From JACQFK01 sp036383955 (GTDB lineage Bacteria; Planctomycetota; MHYJ01; JACPRB01): a stretch of DNA of 64,000 nucleotides. Under the pieces are notes generated by a model. That model saw only the letters and a list, made by a program, of their open reading frames with translations. It did no database searches and was not told the DNA's origin. How positions within the stretch are numbered: position 1 is the first letter of the stretch; each line of letters starts with the position of its first letter. Positions 8,040 through 15,543 of the stretch are shown here, one piece after another. Location of the stretch: assembly GCA_036383955.1 (NCBI GenBank), contig DASVNH010000243.1:1-64000 (forward strand), written 5' to 3'. The translations under genes and the position numbers were made by a program.

Positions 8040-8882
8040 ATGACCGCCGAGGCGCTGTCACGCGCCGTCCATCCCGTCGTCCTCTTCCTTGAAGTGCTCG
8101 CCCTCGTCGCCCTCGGCCGCGCCCTCGGCGGCCTCGCCTTCGGGGTCAAGGTCCGCGAAGAGCTCTGCCGCAAGGACAATCCCGCCGCCGGGCTCGTCCT
8201 CGGCGGCTTCACCCTCGGCCTCTTCCTCGCCCTCGCCGGGCTCCTCCAGGGCGACGCGGGCACCCTCGCCGCCGACGCCCTCGACGTCGCGCTCCACGGC
8301 GCCGGCGCGTTCGCCGGCATGGGGCTCTCCGCCGCGCTCTGGCGCGTCCTGCTCCAGCTCGACCTCCGCAAGGACGTCCTCGAAGGCCGCAACCTCGGAG
8401 CCGCCCTCCTGATCGCCGCGTCCTTCGTGGCCACCGGCCTCATCTATCAGGGCGCCCTCCGCGGCGAGGACAGCCGCGGCCTCGTCGCCGCCGGCTTCTT
8501 CGCCCTCGGGGAAGGCGCCCTCTTCGCCTCGATCCTCCTCTACGAAATCCTCACGCCCTACGACGTCGCGGAGGAAGTCGGCGTGAAGAACAACCCGGCG
8601 GCGGCCGTCGCCGCCTCCGGCGCCGTCGTCGCGGCGGGTCTGATCGTCGGCGACGCGGTGGCGGGCGACTTCGTCGGCTGGAAGGACTCCGTCCTCGAGA
8701 CGCTGCCGTACCTGCTGCCGGCCGCGCTGCTTCCCGTCGTCCGCTGGACGGTCGTCAACGGGCTGCTGCTCGGCTTCGGCAGCGCCGACCGGGAGATCGC
8801 GGAGGACCGCAACGTGGCCGTGGGGGCCGTCGAGGCCGCCGCCTATCTGGGCGTCGCCGCCGTCCTGGTGATCCTGCTGTGA
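8040..8882 (+). CDS. DUF350-family membrane protein (YjfL-like, duplicated)
   Basis: The 280-residue integral membrane protein has about eight hydrophobic segments. The DUF350 signature occurs in internal repeats: KDNPAAG near residue 43, KNNPAAA near 184 and DRNVAVG near 258. DUF350 (YjfL-type) is a poorly characterised inner-membrane family. In E. coli yjfL lies near yjfM and yjfC, the latter encoding a glutathionylspermidine-synthase-like enzyme, and the gene two positions downstream here is of that same family. It is first of a four-gene operon joined by stop/start overlaps. Confidence 0.9.
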   Translation: MTAEALSRAVHPVVLFLEVLALVALGRALGGLAFGVKVREELCRKDNPAAGLVLGGFTLGLFLALAGLLQGDAGTLAADALDVALHGAGAFAGMGLSAALWRVLLQLDLRKDVLEGRNLGAALLIAASFVATGLIYQGALRGEDSRGLVAAGFFALGEGALFASILLYEILTPYDVAEEVGVKNNPAAAVAASGAVVAAGLIVGDAVAGDFVGWKDSVLETLPYLLPAALLPVVRWTVVNGLLLGFGSADREIAEDRNVAVGAVEAAAYLGVAAVLVILL

Positions 8883-9463
8883 TCAAGCCCTTCGGCAAGG
8901 TCGTGCGTTCCGGCTGGGGCTTCACCCGCGCGCTGCGCCTCACGTTCGCGCTCTGGGGCGCCGCGATCCCCGCCTGGCTCCTCTGCGGCCTCGGCCGGTC
9001 CGCCTACCCCACCCTCGCGGAGCATCCCTTCGTCAGCCCGCTCTTCTGGCTCTTCTTCGCCTTCTTCACCCTGGCGCTCGCGCTCTGGCTGCGCCGCCGC
9101 CCCTCGCCGCGCCCCCCCGGGGGCAGCCGCGGATGGATGTTCTTCTGGCGCGTGGTCCTGGCCTCGCTCGTCGCCCTGCCGACCGCCTGGGGCTGCGCGT
9201 ACCTCTACGAGCCGGCCGCCCGCCTCGCCAACGGGATGTTCAGCTTCGGCGCGCCCCGCGAACAGTTCGCGATGGTCGACCGCCACGCGGAAGAGTTCGT
9301 CCTCGACTCCCCCTACTGGGCCCCCGGCTTCCGCTGGCGCGTCGTCCACGCCAAGTTCGTCCCCGCCGACCTCACCGTCGGCTCCTTCGCGAAGATCACC
9401 CTCCGCCGCGGGGGTCTCGGCGCCGCCTGGGTCGAGAAGATCGAGTACGAGGTGCTCAAGTGA
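8879..9463 (+). CDS. membrane protein of unknown function
   Basis: The 194-residue protein starts with GTG in a GTGA overlap with the DUF350 stop. It has an N-terminal hydrophobic segment (about 22-42), a second at about 55-72 and a third at about 88-108, followed by a soluble domain of about 85 residues with aromatic motifs (SPYWAPGFRW). I do not recognise a named family. Its position between DUF350 and the ATP-grasp gene suggests a shared envelope role. Confidence 0.82.
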   Translation: MIKPFGKVVRSGWGFTRALRLTFALWGAAIPAWLLCGLGRSAYPTLAEHPFVSPLFWLFFAFFTLALALWLRRRPSPRPPGGSRGWMFFWRVVLASLVALPTAWGCAYLYEPAARLANGMFSFGAPREQFAMVDRHAEEFVLDSPYWAPGFRWRVVHAKFVPADLTVGSFAKITLRRGGLGAAWVEKIEYEVLK

Positions 9464-10620
9464 GGCTCGCCGCGCCCGCGCTCGTCGACCGCATGTCGAT
9501 CGACTATCTCATGTGGAACGCGTACGTCGACGGCCGCCTCTGCGCCCTCGCCGATCCCGTCCGCGCGCCCCGCCGCGAGCTCGACGAGGTCGCCGCCCTC
9601 AGCGAGCGCTTCGCCGCGCTGCTCGAACGCACCGTCGACCTCGTCCTGGCGGACCCGGCCCTCCTCGCCTCCTACGGGTTCGCGCCCGCCCTCGCGGGCC
9701 TCCCCCGCCCCGATCGCCACGTCGTCCTCGCGCGCTACGACGCCTTCCGCACCCCGGACGGCTGGCGCTTCTGCGAGTTCAACGCCGACGTCCCCGGCGG
9801 CATCCACGAAGGCGCCGCCCTCGCCGACCTCGTGCTCGGCGATCCGTCGAGCTTCCGCGTCGTGCCGCTGCTGACCGACGTCCTCTGCCGCGACAGCGCG
9901 CGGCCCGTCACGGCCGTCTGCTACGCCTCCGGCTACGGCGAGGACCTCGAGCAGTGCCAGTTCCTCCGCCGCGCCTGGAGCCGGCAGGGCCTCGAGGCGA
10001 TCCTCTGCTCGCCGCGGAACTTCACGTTCGACGGCCGCCGTCTTTCCGTCTTCGGCGTGCCGGTGGACGTCGTCTACCGCTTCTTCCCCGGCGAATGGCT
10101 GGCGGACGTCGAGAACGCCGGCGCGCTCCTCGACGCCCTCCGCGCGGGCGCGGTCCGCATGATCAATCCGCTGACCTCGCTCATCGCCCAGTCGAAACGC
10201 ACGATGGCGCTGTGGCACGAGCGGCCCGACCTGCTGACCGCGGACGAGCGCGAGCTCGTCGGCCGCTTCCTGCCGCGCACCGAGACGTTCCGGCTCGCCG
10301 AGATGGAGCGCTACCGCCGCGACCGCGCGCGTCTGGTGGTGAAGCGGGTCTTCGGACGCGTCGGCGAGGAGGTCCTCATGGGCTCGGCCTGCGACGACGC
10401 CGAGTGGGCCGACTGGCTGGCCTGGCCCGCGTCCGAGCCGGACCAGTGGATCACGCAGGAGCGCTTCGACATCCTGCCGGAGGACGTCGGGGGCGCCCGC
10501 CTCCAGGCCTGCTACGGCCCGTACGTGGTGGACGGCCGCTTCGCGGGCTTCTACACGCGGCTGGCGGCGGACGGGTTCATCGGCTTCAACGCCCTGATCG
10601 GGGCGACGGGGCCGGCATGA
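9460..10620 (+). CDS. glutathionylspermidine synthase-like ATP-grasp enzyme (YjfC/GspS family)
   Basis: The 386-residue product matches the glutathionylspermidine synthase family (PF03738) in length and layout: RYDAFRTPDGWRFCEFNAD near residue 90, a V-C-Y-A-S-G-Y-G-E-D strand, Y-R-F-F-P-G-E-W, and MINPLTSLIAQSKRTMALW with the nucleotide-site lysine. No amidase domain is present, as in YjfC. The family ligates an amine to a carboxylate using ATP; the actual substrate here is unknown. GTG 9460 overlaps the upstream TGA as GTGA; ATG 9493 is an alternative start. Confidence 0.88.
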   Translation: MRLAAPALVDRMSIDYLMWNAYVDGRLCALADPVRAPRRELDEVAALSERFAALLERTVDLVLADPALLASYGFAPALAGLPRPDRHVVLARYDAFRTPDGWRFCEFNADVPGGIHEGAALADLVLGDPSSFRVVPLLTDVLCRDSARPVTAVCYASGYGEDLEQCQFLRRAWSRQGLEAILCSPRNFTFDGRRLSVFGVPVDVVYRFFPGEWLADVENAGALLDALRAGAVRMINPLTSLIAQSKRTMALWHERPDLLTADERELVGRFLPRTETFRLAEMERYRRDRARLVVKRVFGRVGEEVLMGSACDDAEWADWLAWPASEPDQWITQERFDILPEDVGGARLQACYGPYVVDGRFAGFYTRLAADGFIGFNALIGATGPA

Positions 10621-11615
10621 AGAAGAGACGGATCGCGGGCGCGGGCCTGGTCTCGGTGACGCTCGGCGCGGTGGGCTGCGGCGAGCCGGCCCGGCCGGTG
10701 GAGGTCGACGCCGCCGCGCTCTTCGCGCAGAACCGGGTCGAGGCGGGGGACGCGTGGCGGCTCTATCTCGAGCCGCGGGCGCTGCACGCCGCGTGGGCGC
10801 CGCCGGCGGACAGCCCGTGGCGTCCCTTCTACAAGCCGACGCTGATCGCGGCGCTCGCCGTGGTGAAGGACGCGGCGGGGCCGACGCGGACGGAGGAGGG
10901 CCAGGGCGCGCCGGAGGCGGTGAAGCGCCTGACGGAGGCGAACGACCTGAGGAGCGCGGCGATCTTCGTCGACCTTCCCGGGGAGGCGTCGGTGGTCTGG
11001 GGCGCGGCCTTTGAGGTGAAGGGCTTCCAGCCGGTGGTGACGTTCAACAACTGGCCCCATCAGAAGGGGCTGCTGCGGCTGGAGCGGGCGCTCGGCGCGC
11101 TCCTGCTGCACGCGCCGACGGCCGTCGCGGCGCGTCCCGGGGCGGCCGCGCCGCCCGTGTTCATCCTCGAGCGCGGACGTCTCGGGGACAAGTCGGCGTC
11201 GCTCAGCGCGTCCGTCTTCGACAACCGGTATTTCCACGCGGCGAGCGATTTCCCCGACGCGGAGCGGCTGCGGAGCGCGGGGATCACGCGCGTCGTCTAC
11301 GTCAACTCGAAGGGGACGTGGGCGGGCTGCGAGGAGGACGACCTCAACGCCTACTTCGTGAGGCTGCGCGCGGCGGGCCTGCGCTTCCTGTATGCCTCGC
11401 CCGACCCCAACGGCGCCCTGGCGGAGGTCGAACCTTCCACGCGGACCACGATCTTCGAGCCCGCGCGGACGGCGGCGTACGTGGCGGGCGGGACGAGCCG
11501 GTACTACCGGTCGTACGGGCATTACCACCACTACCACAGCTTCTGGCACGCCTCGTCGGGGACCTGGGGCAGCGGGGCGAGTGGCGGCGGCGGGTCGGGC
11601 GGCTGGTCGACGTAA
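10617..11615 (+). CDS. lipoprotein of unknown function with Gly/Ser/His/Tyr-rich tail
   Basis: The 332-residue protein starts at ATG 10617, overlapping the ATP-grasp stop as ATGA. The N-terminus is a lipoprotein signal (KKRR, a hydrophobic run, then AVGC near residue 20). The last 45 residues are low complexity: clustered Tyr/His (YHHYH) then Gly/Ser. YjfM/DUF1190 proteins, which neighbour YjfC/YjfL homologues elsewhere, also end in Gly/Ser-rich tails, so an analogous role is possible though I see no clear homology. It is the last gene of the operon. Confidence 0.82.
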   Translation: MKKRRIAGAGLVSVTLGAVGCGEPARPVEVDAAALFAQNRVEAGDAWRLYLEPRALHAAWAPPADSPWRPFYKPTLIAALAVVKDAAGPTRTEEGQGAPEAVKRLTEANDLRSAAIFVDLPGEASVVWGAAFEVKGFQPVVTFNNWPHQKGLLRLERALGALLLHAPTAVAARPGAAAPPVFILERGRLGDKSASLSASVFDNRYFHAASDFPDAERLRSAGITRVVYVNSKGTWAGCEEDDLNAYFVRLRAAGLRFLYASPDPNGALAEVEPSTRTTIFEPARTAAYVAGGTSRYYRSYGHYHHYHSFWHASSGTWGSGASGGGGSGGWST

Positions 11616-11627
11616 GAAGGAGAAGGC

Positions 11628-11834
11628 ATGGACGAGAAGAAGATGACGGAGCTGCTCAACAAGAAGATCGAGTGGATGGGCAAGCTCTACAAGGTCGCCG
11701 AGAACATGGACATGTACCAGTGGGTGAAGGCCGGCGGCGTGCGCCACCGCTGCGGCGGCGAAATCTGGGTCTACGTCGAGACCACGGGCATCGGCTACGT
11801 CTGCGGCAAGTGCGAGGACGCCGAGGTCCTCTAG
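11628..11834 (+). CDS. small zinc-ribbon protein, 68 aa
   Basis: The protein has a helical first half and a C-terminal ribbon: HRCGG and about 20 residues later VCGKCED, three or four possible zinc ligands. A good Shine-Dalgarno (AAGGAG) lies 6 nt before ATG 11628, 13 nt after the lipoprotein gene, so it may be the fifth operon gene. The stop TAG shares a CTAG palindrome with the stop of the convergent gene. Function is unknown. Confidence 0.75.
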   Translation: MDEKKMTELLNKKIEWMGKLYKVAENMDMYQWVKAGGVRHRCGGEIWVYVETTGIGYVCGKCEDAEVL

Positions 11835-12358
11835 GGAGCGGGCGCGGGCGGGGCTTCGGCGTCCCGCTGCGCGGCCTGCAGCGCGCCCACCAGGCGGGTG
11901 AAGCGCGAGCGGAGCCGGACCTTCGACGTTTCCGCGGTCTGGGAGGCCGCGTGGTCCCGGTCGCGCGACAGTTTCATGGTCCGGATGCTGTCCTCCAGGT
12001 GGCGGAGGTTGGTGTCGATCAGCGTGACTTCCGGGCGGATCGCCCAGGCGGCGAGCCCGCCGTCCAGGTCCAGGGCCTCTCCCGACCGCAGCTCCACGTC
12101 CATCGAGCTCAGGAGGCGGCTGAGCCGGGAGGCCTCCAGCGGCAGCGCGTCCGTCCCGTGGTACAGGAGGGAGGTCCCGCCGGTGAGCCGCAGGCTGAAC
12201 GGGGCGCTCTCGCCTCCCGCTTCCAGCCGCGCGAGCGTGCGCTCCAGGCTGCGGCGCAGGTCGTCCCGCACCCGCGGGTCCTCTCCTGCCGCGCCGTCCG
12301 CGTCGATGCGGACGAGTCCCTTTCTCAGACGGACGGCGAGCGGGGTCGAATCGGGCAT
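11831..12358 (-). CDS. hypothetical protein, 175 aa
   Basis: I do not recognise this protein. It is soluble and begins MPDSTPLAVRLRKGLVRIDADG. The middle is predicted alpha/beta (SLRLTGGTSLLYHG) and the Arg-rich helical C-terminus ends AEAPPAPAP. A clear Shine-Dalgarno (GAGAGGAG) lies 5 nt before the ATG at 12358. The stop shares CTAG 11831-11834 with the convergent zinc-ribbon gene. Confidence 0.68.
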   Translation of the reverse strand: MPDSTPLAVRLRKGLVRIDADGAAGEDPRVRDDLRRSLERTLARLEAGGESAPFSLRLTGGTSLLYHGTDALPLEASRLSRLLSSMDVELRSGEALDLDGGLAAWAIRPEVTLIDTNLRHLEDSIRTMKLSRDRDHAASQTAETSKVRLRSRFTRLVGALQAAQRDAEAPPAPAP

Positions 12359-12438
12359 GGCAACTCCTCTCGTGGGCGTGAGGAGCCCATGGTAACCGAA
12401 AGCCGGCCGCGTCCGGGACGAGATCGCGATTCCTCGCG

Positions 12439-12951
12439 CTACTTCCGCGGCGACGGCTTGAACGCCTGGGCGTGCTTCTCGAAGGCGGGCCGGTGGGTCT
12501 CGAACGCGTCGGCCAGGCAGCCGAAGGTCAGCGACCAGTGCTGGGTCTTCGTCCAGATCAGCCGCTGCAGCTGGCCGATCCGGTTGCCGCCGCTCGTGTA
12601 GGTGTAGAACAGATTCAGGGTCAGGGCGTCGCCGTCCTTCCCCTTCTCGGCCTTGCCGAACTCGAAGTCCGTGAACTTCTTCGGATAGGCCTTCTTCACC
12701 TCCTCGAGGAAGGCGTCGAGCGTCACCTGGCCGTCGGAGACCGCCTTCATCGGCGGCTGGACCGCGAGCACGAACGTGGCGCCCGCGTTCCCCGCCGGCG
12801 CGTGCATGACGAGGTACCGGTTCGCGTCCTTGCCGCGCGTCACCGACCAGCCGGGAGGAATCGGCGCCGTGAAGCCCTTCTCCTCGTCGACGTAGTCCTG
12901 CAGGAGGGCCAGCCCTTCGACCGCGCTCAGGGCAAGCGTCAAGATCAGCAC
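12439..12951 (-). CDS. secreted PsbP/DUF1795-like protein
   Basis: The product of about 170 residues has a hydrophobic signal-like N-terminus and then a domain with the pattern of PsbP/DcrB-like proteins (GFTAPIPPGWSV, a beta-rich middle, and a C-terminal helix with F-E-K-H-A-Q-A-F). It resembles the protein at 36505-36984 (FSIVPPAF, FEKHEKAFRDAL), so the two are probably distant paralogues. The start is uncertain: GTG 12951 is the best in-frame candidate, without a Shine-Dalgarno. Much of the signal peptide is encoded by a dispersed repeat (12913-12937). Confidence 0.68.
   Translation of the reverse strand: MLILTLALSAVEGLALLQDYVDEEKGFTAPIPPGWSVTRGKDANRYLVMHAPAGNAGATFVLAVQPPMKAVSDGQVTLDAFLEEVKKAYPKKFTDFEFGKAEKGKDGDALTLNLFYTYTSGGNRIGQLQRLIWTKTQHWSLTFGCLADAFETHRPAFEKHAQAFKPSPRK
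12913..12937. repeat. dispersed repeat CCTTCGAC...GCTCAGGGCAAGC, copy 1
   Basis: This copy lies inside the N-terminal coding sequence of the PsbP-like gene, where it reads L-A-L-S-A-V-E-G. A longer relative is at 48238-48272. Strings of this type recur in many environmental genomes. Confidence 0.6.
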
Positions 12952-12986
12952 TGTATAGAAGACGAGACGGAAGCCCGGAACCTGAC

Positions 12987-13418
12987 TCAGTCCCCGAGCA
13001 GGCGGGTGACCCGCTCCGCCAGCCGGCGGTAGCCGTTCAGGTCGCGCGGCTTGCCCAGGTAGCCCGCCGCGCCCAGGCGCAGGGCGCGATCCTTTCCCTC
13101 GGGGTTGGGCAGCGACGTCCACAGCAGCACGGGAAGTCGGTCGAACTCCGGGCGCGCCCGGACCCAGGCGAGCAGGTCCCAGCCGGAAAGGCCGGGAAGA
13201 TGGATGTCGGACAGAACCAGGAACGGCCGCGGCCGGCTCGCGCCGTTCTCGAGCATCCGGGCGAGATAGGCGACGGCCGACTCCCCTTCGGGGGCGACGT
13301 CGACGGAGAGGCGGGGGGACGGGTCCCGCAGCGCGAGGCGCAGCAGGCGCTGGTCGTTCGGATCGTCCTCGACCAGCAGCAGGACGGGCGCGTCGGGGGG
13401 CCCGGAGCGCGGTTTCAC
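12987..13418 (-). CDS. stand-alone response regulator (receiver domain only)
   Basis: The 143-residue CheY-like protein has the acidic pair in LLVEDDPNDQ, the phospho-acceptor aspartate in LVLSDIHLPGLSGWD, the conserved Thr/Ser in LLWTSLPN and the lysine in YLGKPRD. No output domain is present. This subtype (EDDPNDQ...LSDIHLP) is often paired with hybrid kinases, but none is adjacent. GTG 13418 is chosen because a GGGGAGAGAG Shine-Dalgarno lies 5 nt upstream. Confidence 0.9.
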   Translation of the reverse strand: MKPRSGPPDAPVLLLVEDDPNDQRLLRLALRDPSPRLSVDVAPEGESAVAYLARMLENGASRPRPFLVLSDIHLPGLSGWDLLAWVRARPEFDRLPVLLWTSLPNPEGKDRALRLGAAGYLGKPRDLNGYRRLAERVTRLLGD

Positions 13419-13494
13419 AACGACTCTCTCCCCGGTCTGAGCGAAAGAACTACGCGATGACCCCCGCGGGTTCGCGCCAAGACGGCGTGAAGGC

Positions 13495-14763
13495 TCAGAA
13501 CGCCAGCGTGACGCGAAGCCCGACGAGCAGGGAGTGTTCGGAGCCCTCGAGGACCTCCTCGCGCGCGCCGAACACGTCCCGCCGGAACGTGTAGCCCCGG
13601 CCGGCCTCGACGCCGACCAGGAGCGACACCCATTCGATCGGCCGGAGCTCCGCCTCGCCCGACTGCCAGACGCCGCCCCGGTCGTTGACATAAAGCCCCC
13701 CCTCCAGGACCAGGATGCCGTCGAGGAACGGCGCCCGCGCCCGCGCGCCGCCTTCGTGATCCACGCCTCCCGCCGCGAAGGACCTCTCGTAGCTCGGCAG
13801 AAAGGTCCACTCGCCCAGGCGGACCGGCAGCGACGTCTTGAGCGTGGGGCCCGCCAGCGTGAGGTAGCTCTCGAACTCGGGCCAGAAGACGCGGAGGTCC
13901 TCGAGCGGCTCGGTGGAGAGGGGCTCCACGAACCCGCCGGGGGTCCCGAACGCGCCGGCCATCGCCCCGCGCGCGCTGGCGATGCCCGTGCCGCCGACGA
14001 AGCGGAAGCCCGTGAGCGCCTTGAGGCGCGAGGCCGAGACCTCGCGGCCTTCGACCTTCAGGCGGGCGATGTAGTCGGCGATGTCGCTCTCCTCCGAGTT
14101 CGAGGGATAGAAGAAGGTGCCGGAGGCGGCCCAGAGGTACGAGGTCGTGTCCAGGTACGACAGCCGCTCCTCGCGCAGCCGGACGGCGTAGCGGGCGGCG
14201 AGCGCCTGCTCCTGGTTGAGGCCGCCGGCCTCGACCCCGAGCCAGAAGCGGTTGAAGGCCTCGGGGCGGCCCTCGAAGCGGGCCTGCACGTCCGCCCAGT
14301 CGTCCTCGCCGAGGCTGAGCGCCCGCGACTGGGCCGGCCACAAGCCGTGCACGAAGAGCCGCTCCACCGTCGCGTCCTCGCGCTCCGAGAGCGGCGCGCC
14401 GACCTTGCCGATCACCGCCGTGTCGCAGCCGCAGCGGGACAGGCTCGACATGTGGCCGTACTCGTGCACGACGTGCGTGCACGCCACGCCGAACCAGGCC
14501 GACACCGTCCACTTGAGCGCGCGCGCGGCCCAGACGTCGCTCCCGTCGTCCCGCAGGCCGAGGTGCGCGAGATCCATCGCGCCCGCGGCGAGATCGGAGA
14601 TCGTGCGGCGGTCGATGTGCTCGGGCTGGGAGAGGTTGTAGCGCGCGGCGGGCTCGACGGCCTGCGGCCGCGGCGCCGAGGGCGCGGGCCGGAGCGGCAA
14701 CGGGCCTTCCGGCCGTTCCCCCTCCTGCGCGAGCGCCAGTACCCACCCTGCCAACAACAGCAC
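13495..14763 (-). CDS. secreted protein with HExxH motif (putative metallopeptidase)
   Basis: The 422-residue protein begins with a signal peptide (LLLAGWVLALAQ) from GTG 14763. Around residue 115 is HVVHEYGHMSS, an HExxH zinc-protease motif preceded by W-F-G-V-A-C-T, and nearby CGCD. The C-terminal half alternates short beta strands and ends in a strand (VGLRVTLAF) like an outer-membrane barrel end. I cannot assign a peptidase family. Activity is inferred from one motif only. Confidence 0.7.
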   Translation of the reverse strand: MLLLAGWVLALAQEGERPEGPLPLRPAPSAPRPQAVEPAARYNLSQPEHIDRRTISDLAAGAMDLAHLGLRDDGSDVWAARALKWTVSAWFGVACTHVVHEYGHMSSLSRCGCDTAVIGKVGAPLSEREDATVERLFVHGLWPAQSRALSLGEDDWADVQARFEGRPEAFNRFWLGVEAGGLNQEQALAARYAVRLREERLSYLDTTSYLWAASGTFFYPSNSEESDIADYIARLKVEGREVSASRLKALTGFRFVGGTGIASARGAMAGAFGTPGGFVEPLSTEPLEDLRVFWPEFESYLTLAGPTLKTSLPVRLGEWTFLPSYERSFAAGGVDHEGGARARAPFLDGILVLEGGLYVNDRGGVWQSGEAELRPIEWVSLLVGVEAGRGYTFRRDVFGAREEVLEGSEHSLLVGLRVTLAF

Positions 14764-14886
14764 GACATCGCTGCGGAGGCCCGCGCGTGGGGAATGTTAT
14801 GTCGCCCGCGACGCCGATTCGCCGTATCCGGAGTTCCCCTAGACTCCCGGGTCCGGGTCGTGCTTGCCTTATGTCCGGGGGCTCCT

Positions 14887-14892
14887 TAGAAT
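14887..14892 (+). promoter_or_regulatory. -10 box TAGAAT before trpF
   Basis: TAGAAT lies 9 nt before ATG 14902, with TTGCCT (14865-14870) 16 nt upstream as -35. It should drive trpF-trpB-trpA with almost no leader, so there is no room for a trp attenuator. Confidence 0.55.
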
Positions 14893-14901
14893 CGCCCCTC
14901 C

Positions 14902-15543
14902 ATGCTCAAGGTCAAAATCTGCGGCGTCACCCGCCCCGCGGACGCCCTCGCGGCGGCCGAGGCCGGCGCCGATTACGTCGGCCTGATCTTCGCCAAGAGC
15001 CCGCGGCAGGTGGGCGCCCGGATCGCCCGCGACATCGTCAAGGCGCTCCCCAAGGGCGTCGAGGCGGTCGGCGTCTTCATGAACCAGCCGCTCGAGGCCG
15101 TCCGCGCCGCGATCAAGGAGTCCGGCCTCCGCTTCGTCCAGCTCCACGGCGACGAGGACCCCGACTTCTGCCGGGCGACGGGCGTCGCCGTCATCAAGAC
15201 CTTCGACGCCTTCAACGAGCCGTCCCTCGAGCGCCTCAAGGCCTACGACGCGTTCGCGTTCCTGCTCGACCTCCCCAAAGGCGCCGGCCCCAAAGGGCGC
15301 GTCCGCGTCGACCACGAGTGGGCCCTCCTCGCCAAGCGCCACGGCAAGGTCATCCTCGCGGGCAAGCTCGACCCGGAGAACGTCGGCGCGGCGGTGCGCC
15401 GGGTCCGGCCGTGGGGCGTCGACACCTGCCGCTGCACCGAGAAGGCGCCGGGCGTGAAGGACCCCGCGAAGATCCGCGACTTCATCCAGGCCGCGCGATT
15501 CGCGCACAAGGAAACCACGCGCATCAAGGTCCGCACCCGATGA
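14902..15543 (+). CDS. trpF: phosphoribosylanthranilate isomerase TrpF
   Basis: TrpF converts N-(5-phosphoribosyl)anthranilate to CdRP. The 213-residue TIM barrel has the catalytic cysteine in VKICGVT (residues 4-10), VGVF, RFVQLHGDE and an L-L-D-L strand with the likely catalytic aspartate. Two usually conserved loops differ: LAGKLDPENV instead of LAGGL, and GVDTCRCTEKAPGVKD where most TrpF have an S-G-V-E phosphate loop. It may still be functional, and the operon position supports TrpF. The stop overlaps trpB as ATGA. Confidence 0.93.
   Translation: MLKVKICGVTRPADALAAAEAGADYVGLIFAKSPRQVGARIARDIVKALPKGVEAVGVFMNQPLEAVRAAIKESGLRFVQLHGDEDPDFCRATGVAVIKTFDAFNEPSLERLKAYDAFAFLLDLPKGAGPKGRVRVDHEWALLAKRHGKVILAGKLDPENVGAAVRRVRPWGVDTCRCTEKAPGVKDPAKIRDFIQAARFAHKETTRIKVRTR

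Noticed and set aside
14764..14901. Possible trp attenuator or T-box before trpF
   Set aside because: The -10 box is 9 nt from the ATG, leaving no leader, and no Trp-rich leader peptide is present.
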